Of a stretch of DNA of 64,000 bases, positions 9,003-17,541 are shown one piece after another; position 1 is the first letter of the stretch, and each line of letters begins with the position of its first letter. Made by a program: the position numbers and the translations under genes. Below the pieces are notes generated by a model. The model was not told the DNA's origin. It worked only from the letters and a program-made list of their open reading frames with translations, and did not search any database. The DNA is from Herbidospora cretacea (GTDB taxonomy: Bacteria > Actinomycetota > Actinomycetes > Streptosporangiales > Streptosporangiaceae): the NCBI RefSeq assembly GCF_001570605.1, contig NZ_BBXG01000006.1:62001-126000 (forward strand). The letters are read 5' to 3'.

Positions 9003-10148
9003 ATGAAAACGTCACCCCAGCCCGCCACCGCTCGTGTCCGGGCCCGGGTCGAGCGGTTCCATCGCCACCGGGTCGCCGGGGAGTGGTCCGGCCGCGAACT
9101 GCTCTCCGGGCGGTCACCCCAACCCGGCGACGTCCGGGTCGACAGCAACGACTACCTCGCCCTCGCCGGTGACGAACGGGTCGCCAAGCGGATGGCCGAC
9201 TGCCTGCTCGGCGGGCAGGACCAGGTCGTACCGGAAGAGGATCTGACCTCGCACCTGCGGGCCCGCGCCGGGGTGCTGTGCCAGTCCGGGTGGGACGCCA
9301 ACCTCGGCCTGCTGCAGGCGATCGCCGACGAGCACACACCCGTGTACGTCGACCAGCTCGCCCACATGTCCCTCGCGGCCGGCGCGAAACTGGCGCGCGC
9401 GCCGCTGCGGCCGTTCCGGCACAACGACCTCGGGCACCTGCGGCGGCGGATCGAGCGCCACGGCCCCGGCGTGGTCGCCGTCGACGCGCTCTACAGCACG
9501 AACGGGAGCCTGTGCCCGCTGGCCGAGATGTGCGACCTGGTCGAGGAGACCGGCTGCGTGCTCGTGGTCGACGAGTCGCACTCCCTCGGCACGTCCGGCC
9601 CGCTGGGCGCCGGTCTGGTGGTGGAGCTGGGCCTGACCGGGCGCGTGCACTTCCGGATCGCCAGCCTCTCCAAGGCGTTCGCCGGGCGGGCCGGGTTCGT
9701 CGCGGCCCAGGACCCGGCGTTCGTGCCCTACTTCCGGCTGGAGTCCTTCCCGGCGGTGTTCTCCTCGCGGCTGCTGCCCCACGACCTGGCGGGGCTGGCG
9801 GCGACCTTGGAGGCGGTGCGGACCGACGAGTGGCGGCGCGACCGGCTGCGCGAGGTGTCGGCGTGGGTGCGCGAGGAGGTCGCCGAGCTGGGGTTCGACC
9901 TGGAGGGTTCGGCGAGCCAGATCGTCGCGCTCCAGACGGGGACCGAACGGCACACCATCGATGTCCGGGAGTCGCTGGAGGAGCACGGCGTGTTCGGCTC
10001 GGTCTTCGCGCCGCCCGCGACGGCCCGCAACCGGTCGCTCATCCGGCTGTCGCTGCACTGCGGGCTGGGCGACGACGACGTGACGCGGATCGTCGAGGCC
10101 TGCCGGGACGTGCGCGACCGGTTCGGGGTCGAACCCGCTCGCCCGTGA
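9003..10148 (+). CDS. cqsA: CqsA-type alpha-hydroxyketone quorum-sensing signal synthase
   Basis: A 381-residue PLP enzyme of the alpha-oxoamine synthase fold. It carries the segments that mark CqsA/LqsA rather than BioF or KBL: CQSGWDANLGLLQAI, DQLAHMSLAAGAK, FRHNDLGHLRRRIERHGPG, DALYSTNGSLCPL, DESHSLGTSGPLGAGLV and FSSRLLPHDLAGLAATLE. The PLP lysine is K224 in SLSKAFAGRAG; D190 and H193 lie in VVDESHS. CqsA joins an acyl-CoA to an aminobutyrate or SAM-derived unit to give CAI-1-like alpha-hydroxyketone signals. A bioF role is less likely because the CqsA-specific blocks are so complete and no biotin genes are nearby. No ribosome-binding site is obvious before ATG 9003. A GTGA overlap couples it to a short frame behind it. 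No cqsS-like receptor is adjacent. Confidence 0.85.
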   Translation: MKTSPQPATARVRARVERFHRHRVAGEWSGRELLSGRSPQPGDVRVDSNDYLALAGDERVAKRMADCLLGGQDQVVPEEDLTSHLRARAGVLCQSGWDANLGLLQAIADEHTPVYVDQLAHMSLAAGAKLARAPLRPFRHNDLGHLRRRIERHGPGVVAVDALYSTNGSLCPLAEMCDLVEETGCVLVVDESHSLGTSGPLGAGLVVELGLTGRVHFRIASLSKAFAGRAGFVAAQDPAFVPYFRLESFPAVFSSRLLPHDLAGLAATLEAVRTDEWRRDRLREVSAWVREEVAELGFDLEGSASQIVALQTGTERHTIDVRESLEEHGVFGSVFAPPATARNRSLIRLSLHCGLGDDDVTRIVEACRDVRDRFGVEPARP

Positions 10149-10360
10149 GATGCCCGGTCTGCGAGGGGACCGACGCCGCTCCGGCGCCGGAGGTCGCCGA
10201 GCGGCGGCCGATCCGATGGTGGGACCTCGGCTGGGCTGATGCCGGCCTGTCTGACCGCGACGCTGCGCCACATATCGATCGCGTTCTTGCCCGGAAGCGA
10301 GTGGCTGATCGGCTACTGGCTGGTGCTGGGTGCGTCCGTCGCCGTCATCGGGCTCGCGTC
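10145..10360 (+). pseudogene. coupled but apparently broken small gene behind cqsA
   Basis: A GTG at 10145 overlaps the cqsA stop (GTGA) and opens a frame beginning VRCPVCEGTDAAPAPEVAER, with a CxxC pair. For about 30 codons GC3 is high, to around WWDLGWAD. High GC3 then shifts to another frame, from about 10230, reading MPACLTATLRHISIAFLPG and then a hydrophobic stretch (LIGYWLVLGASVAVIGLAS) up to the convergent peptidase stop. The simplest reading is a frameshifted or truncated gene, perhaps a zinc-ribbon-type N-terminus and a membrane helix, once translated with cqsA. No family recognised; a sequencing indel is also possible. Confidence 0.35.
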
Positions 10361-12179
10361 AGCCGAATATCTGCAGGTAGAACGAGAGCTCGGCGGCGAG
10401 GGCGGCGGTTCTGGTCTCGACGCGGCGGAACCCGTGGCTCTCGCCCTCGAAGGCGAGGTAGGTGCAGGGCACCCCCCGGGCGGTCAGGGCGGCGGCGAAC
10501 GTCTCGGCCTGTGACGGCGGCACGACCGGATCGTTCTGCCCCTGCAACAGCAACACGGGACAGTCGATCTCCTCGACCCGGGCCAGCGGTTCGCGGCGCG
10601 GGCCGTCGGGCCCGGCGAGCCACGTCGCGTACTGCGACTCGAAGTCGTGCGTCGCCTCCAGCAGGGGGCCGAGCGAGGTCACCCCCGCGATCGACACACC
10701 CCCGGCGAACACGTCGGAGGCCGCGCAGGCGGCCAGCACGGTCCAGCCTCCGGCGCTGCCGCCCCGGATGGCGATCCGGTCGGGGTCGGCGTGGCCCGAG
10801 AAGGCCAGCCACTCGGCCGCCGCGATGACGTCGTCGACGTCGACCACGCCCCACTGGCCGCGCAGTTTCTCCCGGTAGGCCCGCCCGTATCCGGTCGACC
10901 CGCCGTAGTTCACGTCGAGCACGCCGATGCCGCGCGTGGTGAAGAAGGCGCGCGCCAGGCTCAGTTCCGTCGTCACGTGGGCGGTCGGCCCGCCGTGGGC
11001 GAACACCACGAACGGCGAGGGTCCGGTCGCGTCGAGGGGCTGATAGAGGTGGGCGGGCACGCGGTGGTCGATCATCACTGTCGACGGCCGGGGCAGGTAG
11101 GCGACGTCGGGGAGTTCGGCGATGTCCCGCCGCAGGCCCTCGACCCGTCCGGTCACCGTGTCGACGCGGACCACCGACCGGGGCACGTCCCAGCCGTATC
11201 CGATGCCGACCAGCATCCGCCCGTCGGCCGACAGCGCCGGGTGGAACCCGTCGTAGGGCACGTCGAGGTCCTCCAGCAGGCCCGACTCCACGTCGAGGAC
11301 CCCCAGCCGCAGGTTGCCCTGCCCGTGCAGCACGCCGAGCCGCCCGTCGCCGAGCACCACGTAGGGCCGGCCGCCGAGCTGCCACAGCGGCCCGGCGAAC
11401 TCCTCCTCGGAGGGGAAGAGCGCCTGGGGCGAGGTCCCGAACATGCCGATCCGGTAGAGGTTCCACCAGCCGGACCAGTCGGAGACCAGGTAGAGGTTGC
11501 GGTCGTCCTTCCACGTGGGGGCGAGCACCGATTCGGTCTGGCCGCCCTTGACCGTCCACGACGAGCCGTCGTCGATGCGGGTGATCCGGACTTCGGTCCC
11601 TGCCCACGGCATGCGCGGGTGGTTCCAGCAGACGTACGCCACGTGCTCCCCGTCGGGCGAGACCGTGGGCGAGGCGTAGAAGTCGAAGCCGGACGCGACC
11701 ACCGAGACCGTGCCGTCGAGCGAGACGGCGACGACGGCCCGCTCGACCTTCCCGTCGTCGTGGTGCCTCTCCTGGACGGCGAAGACGCGCCCCCCGGCCC
11801 AGGACAGGTCGGCGTAGCGGCAGTCGGGCTCGTCGGTGACGGCCCGGGGTTCGCCGTCGGAGACCAGGTAGAGCCGCTGGTCGGAGTGTTCGGCGAAGAC
11901 GACGCCGTGTTCGGGGATGACGAGGTAGGACCGCCCGCCGTATTCGTGCACCCGGGTCCGCGCGTCCCACGGCGCGGGCAGGATCTCCCGCCGCTGCCCG
12001 TCGGCGGCGCGGTGGACGATGGTCCGGCGGCCGTTCTGGGCGGGCCGGTCCTCCTCCCACCACACCTCGTCGCCGATCACGGTGGGGAAGCCGAGGTCCA
12101 GTCCGGAACGGGCGACGTCGGCGGTGGATATGCGGGCGGCGTACGGCAGCGGCGCGCGCTCGGGGAGCATGGACGGCAT
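10359..12179 (-). CDS. S9 family peptidase (prolyl oligopeptidase-like)
   Basis: This 606-residue protein has an N-terminal beta-propeller (repeated strands such as VSPDGEHVAYVCW and LVSDWSGWWNLYRIG) and a C-terminal alpha/beta-hydrolase domain from about residue 360. The catalytic Ser is in GGSAGG near 470, the Asp in GQNDPVVPPSQ near 555 and the His in ESHGF near 587. The family cleaves short peptides, often dipeptidyl or acylaminoacyl units. No signal peptide, so cytoplasmic. The ATG at 12179 (or 12170) lacks a clear ribosome-binding site. It starts 32 bases after the second binding-protein gene and may be the last gene of the ABC operon. Its 3' end meets the broken frame from cqsA. Confidence 0.9.
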   Translation of the reverse strand: MPSMLPERAPLPYAARISTADVARSGLDLGFPTVIGDEVWWEEDRPAQNGRRTIVHRAADGQRREILPAPWDARTRVHEYGGRSYLVIPEHGVVFAEHSDQRLYLVSDGEPRAVTDEPDCRYADLSWAGGRVFAVQERHHDDGKVERAVVAVSLDGTVSVVASGFDFYASPTVSPDGEHVAYVCWNHPRMPWAGTEVRITRIDDGSSWTVKGGQTESVLAPTWKDDRNLYLVSDWSGWWNLYRIGMFGTSPQALFPSEEEFAGPLWQLGGRPYVVLGDGRLGVLHGQGNLRLGVLDVESGLLEDLDVPYDGFHPALSADGRMLVGIGYGWDVPRSVVRVDTVTGRVEGLRRDIAELPDVAYLPRPSTVMIDHRVPAHLYQPLDATGPSPFVVFAHGGPTAHVTTELSLARAFFTTRGIGVLDVNYGGSTGYGRAYREKLRGQWGVVDVDDVIAAAEWLAFSGHADPDRIAIRGGSAGGWTVLAACAASDVFAGGVSIAGVTSLGPLLEATHDFESQYATWLAGPDGPRREPLARVEEIDCPVLLLQGQNDPVVPPSQAETFAAALTARGVPCTYLAFEGESHGFRRVETRTAALAAELSFYLQIFG

Positions 12180-12211
12180 CCTGCCCGAACGCGGCTGATG
12201 ATGTCGTGCGG

Positions 12212-12991
12212 TTACCGCTTTTCCAGGGCGGGCGGCATCTCGTACTGGGTGGCCAGCTCGCCGAGGTAGTCGATGACGGCCCGGTGCCACGAGCCGTCGT
12301 CGAACATCTGCCGGAGCGCCTCCTCGATGTCGTCGCGCCACGACTCGGTCCGCTCCGACAGGCCGATGCCGTAGCGTTCCTGCGCCAGGGCGCGCCCGAC
12401 CAGGCGGAACCGGCCCGGGTACTGCGCCGAGAGCCCGGCCAGGACGGGCGCGTCCGCGATGATCGCGTCGGTGCGCCGGTCGGCCAGCAGCGGCCCGCAC
12501 GCGGCCGGCACGTTGGCCTCGGCCAGGTGGGCGGCCCGCCACTCGGCGCCGAACCGGCCGCTGAGGCCCAAGGTGTCGGCCCGGGTGCCGCAGACCAGGC
12601 CGGCGGCCAGGTCCTTCAGCGTCCGGTCGCGGTCGCGGGCCCGGACCAGGATGTCCTTGGTCGCGACGAGGTAGGGGCCGACATACGGCTCCCGCGCGGG
12701 GCCCATCACCAGGTCGGCGGATTCCAGATCGGTGGTGTACCGGATCTGGTCCCTCCGGTAACCGAGCTGCCGGGCCACGTAGTGGGCCACGGCGATGTCG
12801 AAGCCGGACCAGCCGCCGCCGGGCAGCTGTTCGGCCAGGCCGGGCTGGCCCGCGCGGACGCCGATCAGAAGGCCGGTGCCCGAACAGCCCGCGAGCCCGG
12901 CCGCGATCGAGAGGGCCGCGATACCCGCAGCCAGGACGCGCCACACCCGATCAGGATCAGATCTTGATCGCCCGTGAGGCGGATACGACAC
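12212..12991 (-). CDS. second amino-acid-type substrate-binding lipoprotein of the glu-like ABC operon
   Basis: A bacterial extracellular solute-binding family 3 protein with a lipoprotein signal (AAGLAGC lipobox) and a binding domain containing GWSGFDIAVAHYVARQLGY and VGPYLVATKDILVR. It ends PPALEKR, almost the same tail as the first binding protein of this operon (PPALEKY), and parallels it throughout, so the two look like an old tandem duplication. It is more diverged, with Arg-rich substitutions in the DILVRARDRDRT region. The start is uncertain: GTG 12991 lies 8 bases after the permease stop; GTG 12946, closer to the signal peptide, is the alternative. Confidence 0.85.
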   Translation of the reverse strand: MSYPPHGRSRSDPDRVWRVLAAGIAALSIAAGLAGCSGTGLLIGVRAGQPGLAEQLPGGGWSGFDIAVAHYVARQLGYRRDQIRYTTDLESADLVMGPAREPYVGPYLVATKDILVRARDRDRTLKDLAAGLVCGTRADTLGLSGRFGAEWRAAHLAEANVPAACGPLLADRRTDAIIADAPVLAGLSAQYPGRFRLVGRALAQERYGIGLSERTESWRDDIEEALRQMFDDGSWHRAVIDYLGELATQYEMPPALEKR

Positions 12992-12999
12992 GTAAAGGC

Positions 13000-13854
13000 T
13001 TACCCCACACCGACCGACTGGGGGGCCTCGACGGGCTTGATCGTGGTCTTGCGACTGCGGCGGGAGCGGCGTTCCAGCCAGTTGGCGAGCAGCCCGACCA
13101 GGACGTTGATGATGATGTAAATGATCGCCACGACGATGACCGCCGGGATCAGGTTGCGGAAGTTGGCCGGGAGGATCCGGGCGCCCGCGTTGAGCAGGTC
13201 CTCGAACGCCACGATGAACCCGAGCGCGGTGTCCTTCAGCAGCACGATGAGCTGGCTGACGATGGCCGGCATCATCGCGGTGACCGCCTGCGGCAGCAGG
13301 ATGAGCCGCATCACGTCGCCCTTGCGCAGCCCGATGGCCAGCGCGGCCTCGGTCTGCCCGCGCGGCAGCGACTGGATCCCGGCCCGGACGATCTCCGCCA
13401 GCACCGACCCGTTGTAGAGCACCAGCCCGAAGACCACGGCCGTGAACGAGGTCACGGTGAGCCCGAGCACGGCCGAGCCGCCGTACTGCGCGAAGAAGAT
13501 CATGATGAGCAGCGGGATGGCGCGGAAGAACTCCACGACCGCCCCGGCGGGCACCCTGATCCACGCGTGCTCCGACAGCCGGGCGATGCCGAACACGAAC
13601 CCGAACGGCACCGCGATCAGCGTGGCCACGGCGGCGGCCGACAGCGTGTTGAGCAGGCCCGGGATGATCAGGTTCACCCAGACGTCGGCCTGCAGGAACG
13701 GCTCCCACAGGGCGGCGTCGAACTGGCCCTTCTCGTCGAACTTCAGGTAGACGTACCAGGCCGCCACGATCAGCAGGGCGGCGAACACGAACGTCAGGAT
13801 CCGGTTGCGCAGGATGCCGCGGGGGCCGGGGGCGTCGTACAGGACGGAGCTCAT
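13000..13854 (-). CDS. amino acid ABC transporter permease (GluD-like)
   Basis: A 284-residue inner-membrane permease of the HisM/GluD type. It has an N-terminal helix (RILTFVFAALLIVAAWYVYL), a periplasmic loop, then four to five further helices. The ATPase-contact EAA loop reads TEAALAIGLRKGDVMRLILL. The ATG at 13854 overlaps the upstream permease stop as ATGA, so the two permeases are translationally coupled. With GluC it forms the heteromeric channel of a glutamate-type polar amino acid importer; substrate assignment is by similarity to Corynebacterium gluABCD. Confidence 0.9.
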   Translation of the reverse strand: MSSVLYDAPGPRGILRNRILTFVFAALLIVAAWYVYLKFDEKGQFDAALWEPFLQADVWVNLIIPGLLNTLSAAAVATLIAVPFGFVFGIARLSEHAWIRVPAGAVVEFFRAIPLLIMIFFAQYGGSAVLGLTVTSFTAVVFGLVLYNGSVLAEIVRAGIQSLPRGQTEAALAIGLRKGDVMRLILLPQAVTAMMPAIVSQLIVLLKDTALGFIVAFEDLLNAGARILPANFRNLIPAVIVVAIIYIIINVLVGLLANWLERRSRRSRKTTIKPVEAPQSVGVG

Positions 13855-14534
13855 CGGGCCACCTTCAGCCATCGGGCCAGCCGGCCGAACAGCAGGCCGG
13901 TGGGGAGGGTCAGCACCAGGAAGGCCAGCGCGAACCCGAAGAAGATCGCCACCACCGAGTCCTGGTGCTGCTCGAACAGCGACTTCATCGTCAGCGACGC
14001 CTCGGCCACGCCGATCGCGGCGGCGACCGTGGTGTTCTTGGTCAGCGCGATCAGCAGGCTGCCCAGCGGCGCGATGATCGCCCGGAACGCCTGCGGCAGC
14101 ACGACGAACCGCAGGTTCTGGGTGAACGTCAGCCCCAGCGCCCGCGCCGCCTCGGCCTGCCCGACCGGGACGGTGTTGATGCCCGACCTGATCGCCTCAC
14201 AGACGAAGGCGGCCGTGTACGCCGACAGCCCGATGATCGACAGCCACAGGTAGTTGGTCGACAGCGACTCGGAGAACGACACGTCGAGCACCAGCCCGAG
14301 GCCGAGCCCGCAGAACACGATCACCAGGGTCAGCGGGGTGTTGCGCAGGGTGTTGACGTACACCGTGGCCGCCCCGCGCAGCACGCCGAACGGGCTGACC
14401 CGCATGGCGGCCAGGACGGTGCCCAGCACCAGCGCCACCACGGCGCTGGCCAGCGTGAGCCGGATGGTCAGCCAGAACGCGCCCAGGATGACCGGGAACT
14501 CTTCGATCAGGGCGCCCAACGCCCCACCTCCCAC
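13851..14534 (-). CDS. amino acid ABC transporter permease (GluC-like)
   Basis: A 227-residue permease of the HisQ/GluC type. It starts MGGGALGALIEEFPVILGAF, has five predicted membrane helices and a canonical EAA loop AEAARALGLTFTQNLRFVVLPQ. GTG 14534 has GGGGAGGG about ten bases before it, partly supplied by the descending arm of the hairpin between it and the binding-protein gene. The stop overlaps the GluD start. It works with gluD, gluA and the lipoproteins in this operon. Confidence 0.9.
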   Translation of the reverse strand: MGGGALGALIEEFPVILGAFWLTIRLTLASAVVALVLGTVLAAMRVSPFGVLRGAATVYVNTLRNTPLTLVIVFCGLGLGLVLDVSFSESLSTNYLWLSIIGLSAYTAAFVCEAIRSGINTVPVGQAEAARALGLTFTQNLRFVVLPQAFRAIIAPLGSLLIALTKNTTVAAAIGVAEASLTMKSLFEQHQDSVVAIFFGFALAFLVLTLPTGLLFGRLARWLKVAR

Positions 14535-14540
14535 GAGAAA

Positions 14541-14565
14541 CGGCCCTCCCCGCAGGGGAGGGCCG
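14541..14565 (-). promoter_or_regulatory. intercistronic stem-loop between binding protein and permease genes
   Basis: CGGCCCTCCCC and GGGGAGGGCCG form an 11-bp perfect stem around a 3-base loop in the 44-base gap between gluB and gluC. Such hairpins commonly protect or partly terminate the mRNA so that the binding protein is made in excess over the permeases. The arm nearest gluC also contains the GGGGAGGG ribosome-binding sequence, so folding could limit permease translation. Confidence 0.75.
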
Positions 14566-14578
14566 CGAGCCGGTCAGA

Positions 14579-15385
14579 TCAGTACTTCTCCAGCGCCGGC
14601 GGGGTCGCGAAGGCGCTGGCGAACTCGCCGAAGTTGGCGTCCACGGCCTTCTTCCAGGAGCCGTCGGCGAACATCTTCTCGATGGCCGCGTTCACCTTGT
14701 CGCGGGTCTCCTTGTCGTCCTTCTTGAGGCCGACGCCGTACTTCTCCTCGGAGAAGGGCTGGCCCACGAGGCGGAACTTGCCGGGCTGCTGCGCGGCGAA
14801 GCCGGCCAGGATGGTGGCGTCGGTGGAGATCGCGTCGACCTGCTTCTGGTCGAGCAGCGGCAGGCAGGCGCCGTAGCCCTGCTGCTCGGTCAGGAACTGG
14901 CCCTTCCACTCCTCGCCGAACTTCTCGACCAGGCGGGCGGGGGAGCTGGAGCCCTGGGCGCCGCAGACCTTCTTGGTCTGGAGGCTGTCCTGGCCGGTGA
15001 TCGTGGTGTCGTCGGCGCGGGTCAGGATGTCCTGGCCGGTGACGAGGTAGGGACCGGCGAAGGAGATGACCTCCTTGCGCTTGTCGGTGATCGAGTAGGT
15101 GGCCACCACCATGTCGACCTGGCCCTGCTGGATGAAGGGCTCGCGGTTGGCCGACACGGTCTCCTTCCACTCGATCTGGTCACCCGTGTAGCCGAGCTCC
15201 TTGGCGATGTAGGTGGCGACGTCGACGTCGAAGCCCTTCACCGACCCGTCGGTCTGCTTCAATCCCAGGCCGGGCTGGTCGAACTTCACGCCGATGACGA
15301 ACTTGTCGTCGCCACCGCACGCGGTCAGGGTCGCCGCGAGCGTTGCGGCGGTCAGCAGGAGAGCACCAATACGACGGACACGCAT
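14579..15385 (-). CDS. glutamate-type ABC transporter substrate-binding lipoprotein (GluB-like)
   Basis: A 268-residue solute-binding family 3 lipoprotein. The signal peptide RRIGALLLTAATLAATLTAC ends in a lipobox with Cys as the lipid anchor. The binding domain has GFDVDVATYIAKELGY, the family-3 motif (G-[FYIL]-[DE]-[LIVMT]-[DE]), then DMVVATYSITDKRKEVISF. ATG 15385 has GAAGG at the right distance. It binds a polar amino acid, most likely glutamate, outside the membrane and delivers it to the permeases. Second gene of the operon, 11 bases after the ATPase. Confidence 0.92.
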   Translation of the reverse strand: MRVRRIGALLLTAATLAATLTACGGDDKFVIGVKFDQPGLGLKQTDGSVKGFDVDVATYIAKELGYTGDQIEWKETVSANREPFIQQGQVDMVVATYSITDKRKEVISFAGPYLVTGQDILTRADDTTITGQDSLQTKKVCGAQGSSSPARLVEKFGEEWKGQFLTEQQGYGACLPLLDQKQVDAISTDATILAGFAAQQPGKFRLVGQPFSEEKYGVGLKKDDKETRDKVNAAIEKMFADGSWKKAVDANFGEFASAFATPPALEKY

Positions 15386-15396
15386 GACAGCCACCT

Positions 15397-16152
<756 letters not shown>

Positions 16153-16304
16153 GGCCTTCAAAGTAAAGGGGCCGATATCTCCAAGTCAGCAGCGGAGTTA
16201 TACCGATCACATCACGACTCTGTCCTGGTCATCCCGGCTGCCCGGGACATTTTTCCCGAGTCTGACTCATGAGATTTGGGGCCGGAGGTCGGTTGGCTGA
16301 GGGC

Positions 16305-16934
16305 ATGACCGATACCTACCGGCGCACCGTCGCCGCCGGCGCGCTGATCGCGTGGCCCGTCCTGCTGTTCGCCGCCTTCCTCACCTCACCGCCCAGCGAG
16401 GAGCACGACCCCGTCCTGTTCGCCTCCATGCCGGGCCAGGTGCAGGTCAGCGGCCTGCTCTTCCTGTACGCCACCCTCGCCATGATCCCGGCGCTGTTCG
16501 GCCTGGCCGCGCCCCTCTATCCGAGGGCCAGGGCGCTGGCCAACACGGGCCTGACCCTGGGCCTGTTCGGCGCGGCCTCGGCGTGCACCCTGTTCATGAC
16601 CGACTTCTACGACCTGGCGCTGGCCCAGACCGTGCCCGCCGAGACGGCCCGGCAGGTCACGGCCGCCGCCGGCGAGCTGCCGGGCTTCGTGTTCGGCATG
16701 CTGCTGCCCGGCTTCCTCACCCACGTGGGCACCCTGGTCCTGGTCGTCGGACTGGCGGTCAAGAGGGCCGCGCCGTGGTGGGTGCCGGTCGCGGTGGTCG
16801 CCGGGATCGTCTGGCCGTTCGTGGTGGCGAGCACCTCGCCCGCCATGCAGTCGATCGGCTCGCTGCTGGAGCTGGCCGCGCTTGCCTGGGTGGCGCGCGC
16901 GGTGATCAGAACCCCGAGTCCCGTGCCCGCGTGA
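16305..16934 (+). CDS. hypothetical multi-pass membrane protein
   Basis: A 209-residue protein with five or six hydrophobic segments (AGALIAWPVLLFAAFLT; VSGLLFLYATLAMIPALFGL; TGLTLGLFGAASACTLFM; LVLVVGLAVK; VPVAVVAGIVWPFVVAS). No family is certain; the layout resembles DUF4386-like membrane proteins. ATG 16305 follows GAGGG closely. The last 29 bases overlap the 3' end of the response-regulator gene on the other strand. It is divergent from the glu-like operon. Function unknown. Confidence 0.7.
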   Translation: MTDTYRRTVAAGALIAWPVLLFAAFLTSPPSEEHDPVLFASMPGQVQVSGLLFLYATLAMIPALFGLAAPLYPRARALANTGLTLGLFGAASACTLFMTDFYDLALAQTVPAETARQVTAAAGELPGFVFGMLLPGFLTHVGTLVLVVGLAVKRAAPWWVPVAVVAGIVWPFVVASTSPAMQSIGSLLELAALAWVARAVIRTPSPVPA

Positions 16935-17541
16935 TCGCCTCGGCCCGGTCGGCGACCTGGAGCTTGGCGAAGATGTTGGACACGTGGTTGCGGACCGTCT
17001 TGCCGCTCAGCCCGAGCCGCTCGGAGATGTGCGGGTTGGTCATGTGAGCGGCCATCAGGGAGAGGATCTCCCGCTCCCGTACGGTCAGCTCGGGGAACCC
17101 CTGCTCCCGCTTGGCCAGGCCGGTGAAGTAGCCGGTCAGCCGGGACGCGATGGCCGGCCCGAAGATCGCCTCACCGCCGTGGACGGCCAGGATCGACCGC
17201 ACCAGCTCGGCCTTCCTGGCCCCCTTCAGCACGTAGCCGAGGGCGCCCGCCCGCAGCGCCGCGAAGACCGAGTCGTCGTCGTCGGCCATGCTCAGCACCA
17301 GCACCCGGATGTGCGGGTGGTCGCGGACCAGCCGTTCGGTCGCGGCCACCCCGCCCATCCCCGGCATCGCCAGGTCCATCAGGACGACGTCGGGCTGCAC
17401 CTGGCCGACGAGGGCCAGGGCCTGCTCACCCGAGGACGCCTCGTCGGCGATCTGGATGCCGGCCACCGGTTTGAGCAGGGCCGTCAGGCCCGCCCGGAAC
17501 GCGGCGTGGTCGTCGACGAGCAGGACGCGGATCTGTTCCAT
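16906..17541 (-). CDS. NarL/LuxR-type response regulator
   Basis: A 211-residue regulator. The receiver domain spans residues 1-120 with acidic pocket DD at 10-11, phospho-acceptor D56 in VLMDLAMPG and a Lys in YVLKGARK. The C-terminal LuxR-type HTH is LTVREREILSLMAAHMTNPH followed by LSGKTVRNHVSNIFAKLQV. The start codon abuts the stop of the histidine kinase gene directly, so the two are coupled and surely cognate. Targets are unknown. Confidence 0.95.
   Translation of the reverse strand: MEQIRVLLVDDHAAFRAGLTALLKPVAGIQIADEASSGEQALALVGQVQPDVVLMDLAMPGMGGVAATERLVRDHPHIRVLVLSMADDDDSVFAALRAGALGYVLKGARKAELVRSILAVHGGEAIFGPAIASRLTGYFTGLAKREQGFPELTVREREILSLMAAHMTNPHISERLGLSGKTVRNHVSNIFAKLQVADRAEAITRARDSGF

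Noticed and set aside
9003-10148. bioF (8-amino-7-oxononanoate synthase) annotation
   Set aside because: The fold is shared, but the CqsA-specific segments are all present and no biotin genes are nearby.
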